DNA of 64,000 bases, from positions 1-64,000 of the forward strand of contig MU119216.1 in assembly GCA_014904845.1 (NCBI GenBank). Reading direction: 5' to 3'. Numbering within the stretch: position 1 is the first letter of the stretch; each line of letters starts with the position of its first letter. Made by a program: the position numbers and the translations under genes. The DNA is from Acephala macrosclerotiorum. Taxonomy: Eukaryota > Ascomycota > Leotiomycetes > Helotiales > Mollisiaceae. The notes below the pieces were generated by a model. It ran no database searches, was not told where the DNA came from, and was given only the letters and a program-made list of their open reading frames with translations. Shown in pieces: positions 58,480 through 64,000 of the stretch.

Positions 58480-60841
58480 ATGGCGGCCGAGGATGACCTC
58501 GACTCCTTGATAGGCCGCATTCCAGCTTGTACTTCGCACTCCCTTCGAACACCAGATCTCCGATGCTGTTGCGGGCGCACAGATTGTGCATACCTAAGAC
58601 ACAACTGTCTAGCTTTGGACGACTTGGAAAAGGAAGTGAGGACGGCCGCTCAACTGGGTCAGGTACGCATTCCACAGTCCCACCTCTTCCCTATCTCGTA
58701 CTCCCTTCGCAGATAATGCGTGACCTGTGATCCCTTCACGGGTCTTATATATGGATTCTTCAGTCCTTCGACGATTGGAATATCAGAAAGCATTCTTGCA
58801 AGCAGAAATGAGTAAATCGCTGACTTTCGCGTTGCAGGCGCTGCTTGTGAGGCATGAACAATACATGCAGGATGCCGAGCGCGATCGGAATGAGATGACT
58901 GCTAAGATCGAGAAGCTGGGGGCCGACAAGAAGGAGCTAGAAACACAAAATGCGAAAACGATTGAGGAGAATCACGACTTGCTGGATCAGTTAGAGAGTG
59001 TGAACGGAACACTGGCTGAGTCGGAAATACACGTCAAGTCCTTGGAGGAGACCCTCCATACGACACGCCAGGAACTTCGACGACTGGAAGGGTTGGCCTC
59101 GAGGACCCGGGACTTGGAAGCGCAGATGGCACAGTTAGAGCTGGAGCAAGAGTTGTTACAGAAGACCGTTGCGACAACCCAAGAGGAGGAGCGATGCGCA
59201 GTGCAGAGATGGAGAAAGGCAGAGCGTAGCCTAATCAACCTTCATGATCAGTTAGAAAGGATTGAGCGTGAGGCTAGAGAGGAAAGAGAGAAGCATGTCG
59301 AAGTTCTAGGACGAATGGAAAGGCAGAGAGCCGTCGAGCGAGAGCTGGACACAGCAGCGGGCAGATTGAAGGGTGCGGCTGCGGCCACGGCTAACGGGAA
59401 GCACGGCAGCAGTGTCGTGTCACACTTCGTCAAGGACATCTTGCAGGATAATGTGAATCTCCAGATGGGTATCGTGGAGTTGCGAGAGATGCTCATGAAC
59501 TCGAACGACGAGGTGCAGATGCTTCGGGAACAGTTGCTCATGCATCAACCTGTTGTCGAAAGTAAAGTGGATGGAAGTGCCCCATCAACTTTGAGAGCGG
59601 AACTTGGTCCCGAAGAGCCTGCTGAGACCAAGGAGGAGAAGTCGATGCCTCACGTTGTATCTCAGGCTCTCCACATCCACCACCACTACCATGCACCGAA
59701 GAAGGACGAAATCCGCCGGCCCAAGAAGAAGCGCACATCTCTCAACACTGCACTCTTCACTCCACCGAGGCATATGCAGTCTCCAAGGACATCGAGAGAT
59801 GTTGCGAGTGCGATACTGTCACAAACATCCGTCACTGTACCCTCGCCTATCACCCCGACGAACCGATGGTCAGTGCAGTCTGGTCAAATGTCTGACTTTG
59901 CGCCTTCTTCAGTTCCAAGCTCGCCACAGTCATACAGGAATAGCAATCTTTTCGATAGAGGATATGATTTTGATTCTTCCAGACCAACATCTCCAGGATC
60001 CAGTGTCGACCCAATGTCACCACAATTCCAACCTCAGTGCCACAAGAAGAGAGGCTCCGATGTATCTGGGCAAAATTTTGCAGCGCCGATCAACTTCCAA
60101 TCTCATGTCATTCATGAAGAGGAAGATAGCGACGTTGAGAAGTTCCCGGACCTTCAGGCACCAAGCATACCTTCACTCGACGATGGAACCACCCCTTCAG
60201 ACGTGTCCCACGAGTCGGAGTCTGATACCCAGGATCATCAATGGTCGACAAGCTTCCAGCCGAGTTTGAGACGTACCTCATCCCATGAGTCTATTCTCTC
60301 GATCTCGGGCCTCGACATCCACACGCTCAAGTCTAGGCCCTCGCAGATGACAATTACAGGCGATAGCCTCCACTCTCGACCACGAACAAGGTTTGGAACC
60401 CCTTCGAGTATTGTATCAGTCGAGACAATGACCAGCGCATCTATGATCACGGCTCGGCCGACTCTATCTCGTCAGGGACACAACAGCACATCTTATTTGC
60501 GGTCCCAGGTTCTTGCCAACAGCGACGCTCGTTCCATCTCATCATCTGGCTCAAATGAAAACAGCCACCCCAGAACTGGTGGTTGGCTTTTTAGTCGCTG
60601 GGGAGTCAGTCCTGCCAAGTCTATTGCAAACTTGAGAGGTCCCCCTCCAGCTGCACCATCTCAGCAAAGAGTTGTGAGCGCACCTGTCGATCCATTGAGA
60701 GCATTCATGGGCCGACCACCTGGCATCAACCAAAAGGGCCCAATTCCAGGATTTATCAAAAAGGCTGAGAAAGCACCAAGCAAAGTGACTACCGAACTAG
60801 TCGATCACGATGCACTTCAGGAAGTGCTGATGGAAGATTGA
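58480..60841 (+). CDS. Coiled-coil protein conserved in filamentous ascomycetes, function unknown
   Basis: Exons 58480-58662 and 58838-60841 give 728 residues. The N-terminus has a small Cys motif (CCCGRTDCAYLRHN). A long coiled coil spans about 65-230 (EKLGADKKELETQNAKTIEE, RIEREAREEREKHVEVLGR). A conserved block FVKDILQDNVNLQMGIVELREML follows, then a His-rich segment LHIHHHYHAP. The C-terminal half is Ser/Pro-rich and disordered. The layout suggests a cytoskeletal or spindle-pole scaffold, but I have no family proof. The 175-bp intron is long for this genome. A start inside it (58800s) is an alternative, but the exon 1 / exon 2 join AAQLGQ|ALLVRHE reads naturally. Confidence 0.78.
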
Positions 60842-61648
60842 TTTCCGTAACATGTTGTATGATTACAGACGTTCATTACAATAATTTCTTTATGTATACT
60901 GGGGTCTCTTTTCCTACGAGTTTGATCATATAGGCGGCGTTTCGGATGCACGGAACAGGAAGGGATACCCATGGATGTTGGAAATATTTGTAGAGTCACA
61001 GAAATAATCTAATTTCTAAATCACACAATACAGCAGCATCTGAGTATCAGATTTTCCGCTGTTATCAAGGCAGCTCACCTTCCAACCTTTGCTGCTTCCC
61101 CATGAAGTTTCATAGTGGTCTAGATTCCTTCCCAGCAGGACCCCTATACTTCCGTCTCATTCGCTCATGCGCTTTCCAAATAAGCTCGGTAGCTCACACC
61201 GCAAGCTGACCAAGAGCTTTACTCCAGATCTCTTTGTATTATTCGGATTGGATCGTCCCAAGCAATGATAAAGATGATTGGACAAATATTACGAGTGCGA
61301 GTGATCCCTAAACTGTAAGCGATCAAGCCCCGCATTACCGAGATACAGGGCTAGCATGCCGTGGAGACTAATAGCCGCGCTGCAGCTCTTTCATCTCCCT
61401 TCAAAACTTTGTATTGCTGCACATCACAAGAGTCACAGACTCAAGATGCGAAGATTAGACGGTTAATAACAGTTAATTCATGAATTGACAACCCCGAGAC
61501 TTGGAACTGCATGATGATTTCACAAACGATTGCATTTCGTCCAGCCACGCCCACTTCCAGGTAACACAAAGAAGACTACAAGTCCTGCAGGAATTCAAAT
61601 CCTCCGTTCGGATGTTCACTTCTTGGCTCAAGCATTGGACTTTCAAGG
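60842..61648. other. Gene-free stretch
   Basis: 807 bp of 3' flank and upstream region of the Zn2Cys6 gene. No repeat or gene seen. Confidence 0.5.
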
Positions 61649-63338
61649 ATGTCAGCGCCTTCGACGACTAAGTCTAAGAGGAGAGGGTTGCCAAAAAGCA
61701 AATTAGGCTGTCGAACTTGCAAGTCTGTTAATAAAACTTCATTATCGTTATCCATGTGCTGACATCGCCCCTAGGATTCGTCGAGTCAAATGTGACGAAG
61801 AGAAACCAGAATGCCGCCGGTGTATCAAGTTTGGCATTCCTTGTGATGGCTATGGTCCGGTGGCAAGCGTTTCAAAGACCGTAGTCAAGAAGATCCAACC
61901 TCTGCTGCCCAAAGAAACGGGCAAAAGGCTATCGTTCTCCGTTCTACAATGCGAGCCCTCGCAGTCATTATTCTCTACAGAACAGGATCACCGGTACTTC
62001 GAAGTCTTTTGCTCCAAGACAGCCTTCGAGATTCTACCTTCATTCGACTCCAGCAACCTAAGAGAGGTACTGCTCCAAGCATGTGTCTCGGAACCTTCGA
62101 TTCGCCATGCAGTCGTCGCACTAGGTGCTCTGGACTTGACAGCCGAAAGTCTCCAGGACTTTGAGAAATTATCTCTCGATGATCAGAATGAGAATCCCCA
62201 TCAACACCACCAAAACGCCTTACGACAGTACACCACTGCTATCAAAGAGATGCGGGCGGCGTCAGCGAGAGGAGAGCAGGACTTACGAACTACGTTACTC
62301 ACGTGCCTCGTCATTCTCTGCTTTGAAGCATGGAATGGGAATCAGGACTTAGCTGTCCGGCAGATTCAAACCGGCCTCAGGCTCGTTCAAGCTTGGCGAG
62401 AAGAGATCCTCATCAACCGAAAACGCCAAACCATCACCGACGACGAGCTAATCAAGACATTTAGCAAGCTCGACGTACAAGCCATATCATTTGCAGAAGA
62501 GAGCACGCCAGAACGCCACGCCTTAGCCATGAACGGCGAACGAGAGCTCCTCGATAACATGCCAGCATCATTCTCAACCATTCGAGAAGCAGAAATATAT
62601 GAGAGCGCTCTACTCCGAAAATCGATGCGCTTCCTAGCAGTCCAAGTCCCGCTCTCAAAACCACCTCCGCCAAAACGTGCCTTCCCAGTAAATGGCTGGT
62701 GGGGACTTCAAGATCCTCAAGCTGTTTCTATACAACAAATGATCGTAGCTGGTATTTCAAATTGGGTTGCTGCTTTCGAGCCTTTATGGACACGGCTCAA
62801 GACGGAGAATACGTGTGAGAAATCCCTCATGATAGCTTCGATGCTGAAATTGCATATGGAGGCCTGTTTCATCGCTTTGCTTTCCGTGTGCGCCACCAGC
62901 GAAGAGATCTTCGATGAGTACAATACAACCTTCTCGGAAATGATCGACCTCGCATCTTTCACCCTCCAAGTCATTGATCAGAACAGGAGCAAGAAACCGA
63001 AATTTAGCTTCGATTCTCACGTCGTCATACCGTTACATATGGTTGTGCATAAATGTCGAGATAAAGTGATCAGAAGGAGAGCGATTGACCTGTTGATTCG
63101 AAATCCGAGGAGGGAAGGGGTGTGGGATAGTACGCTAGGGGCGAAGGTCGGAGGTTGGGCGATGGCTGTTGAGGAGGAATTCTGTGATACAAATGGGAAG
63201 GTACTCGGTTGGGCGAGGATTCATGGGGTTTTGTTTGAGAAGGACCAAGATAGGAGGAGTGCATTACTGACGTGTGAGCAGAGGACTGGGTCAGAGAGTG
63301 AGGAGGTGGTGGTCAGGAGGAAGATTGTTACTTGGTGA
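61649..63338 (+). CDS. Zn2Cys6 fungal transcription factor
   Basis: Nuclear DNA-binding regulator. Exons 61649-61722 and 61775-63338 give 545 residues. The zinc cluster is C-x2-C-x6-C-x6-C-x2-C-x6-C (Cys21 to Cys48), preceded by basic KSKRRGLPKSK. The intron lies after the second cysteine (CRTCK|IRRVKC), a common place in this family. The C-terminal part is a helical fungal-specific regulatory region (ALGALDLT, LLTCLVILCFEAWNGN). No metabolic cluster adjoins, so targets are unknown. The ATG is immediately upstream of the cluster. Confidence 0.93.
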
Positions 63339-64000
63339 ATGAGGCTTCTTGCTCTATACTAAGCGTGGAGACATTGATCGAAAGTCATACCCATTATTGA
63401 AGATACGGAAAACGTATTATCTCTGGGATTTGATGACAGTGGATGGACCGATACTCTTCCCGACGACTTGGAAGAAAATTATGGTACCCAGCAGAGGCTA
63501 CCCAAGAACAAAAGCCACGGAAGATGAAACCTGAGGAAAGTGGGGTCGAGAAAGGCTGTGACTGAGAAAGGAGGAAGATGGGTAGCTCGAAACTGATCTC
63601 AGTCCGACTTTCTTTCCAAACCACTTCGGGGTCTAGTTATCACTGATGGTCCACAGAAATATATTAATAGGAAAATATCACATGGGATAAGTCTTGCCTA
63701 ACTAAAATGGGTTGAAAAGGTGGAAATGGGGAACAGCTGCTTACTTGCAATACTCGAGAAGTATTGTAGATGGTCCCAATGACCGTTGGCTACCACAGGC
63801 AATGAACCGCAAACCAATATCTTCTCAAGGATGTCTCAGAAACTATCGAACCACAGCATTTTATAGCCACGAGAACTCTGTTCTGACGAATGCCATTCTT
63901 GAAGAAATTTCCTTTTTCCTATTCGAAAATCAGAGTCGGAGGATCCTCCAGCTTGTGGAACTCGTTCTTGTGACTTGAGGAAAGTGGATAAAAGAAAATC
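63339..64000. other. Gene-free stretch to the window edge
   Basis: 3' flank of the transcription factor gene. Frames up to 88 codons (63712-63978) show no coding support. Confidence 0.45.

Noticed and set aside
63712..63978. 88-codon frame at the right edge
   Set aside because: No ATG start in context, no domain and no splice support.

Overview
The window is nuclear DNA of a filamentous ascomycete (Pezizomycotina; Leotiomycetes is my guess from general protein character, not a proven placement). The reasons are short introns of mostly 46-60 bp with GT..CTNAC..AG signals, a gene every 2-3 kb, and marker families typical of these fungi: HET, Zn2Cys6, DUF2293, RRN6-like, Pho81 with SPX, and GFA. 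I rebuilt exon structures by eye from donor, branch and acceptor signals plus reading-frame arithmetic. Protein lengths below are for the spliced models.

Layout. 1-5.9 kb: the C-terminal end of a piggyBac-type transposase, an intracellular GH3 beta-glucosidase, and a decayed Tc1/mariner element with intact terminal inverted repeats. 6-12.6 kb: an MFS transporter, then a head-to-head pair made of a caspase-like/HET-domain protein (minus strand) and a 295-residue gasdermin-like protein (plus strand). This pair is the most interesting system in the window. It looks like a regulated cell-death (allorecognition or defence) module of a protease and a pore-forming partner sharing one 596-bp promoter region. 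13-24 kb: GGPP synthase, SIN component Cdc14, a Cys-rich membrane protein, a wax-synthase-like MBOAT, RIX7 and VPS20. 24-35 kb: a DUF2293 protein, a mitochondrial carrier, a CYP7/CYP8-like P450, nested miniature transposons and a CUE-domain protein. 36-46.5 kb: PHO81/NUC-2, a small membrane protein, an APH-type kinase, COA1, mitochondrial uL3, JLP2/CCDC25 and a PITH protein. 46.9-64 kb: RRN6, SPC25, a GFA enzyme, MZT1 (78 residues, three tiny exons), a CHY-RING ubiquitin ligase, a DUF1763-like LYR protein, a broken beta-lactamase-like gene, a coiled-coil protein and a Zn2Cys6 regulator.

Most genes are housekeeping genes in divergent pairs sharing short promoters: RIX7/VPS20, uL3m/JLP2, RRN6/SPC25, GFA/MZT1, CHY-RING/LYR. 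Several functions recur. Phosphate sensing: PHO81 with CACGTG boxes upstream. Mitosis: CDC14, SPC25, MZT1. Ribosome production: RIX7, RRN6, uL3m. Mitochondrial respiration: COA1 and the carrier. No rRNA, tRNA or CRISPR feature was found. Notable gene-structure oddities are two GC-AG introns and a PHO81 start codon split AT|G by an intron.
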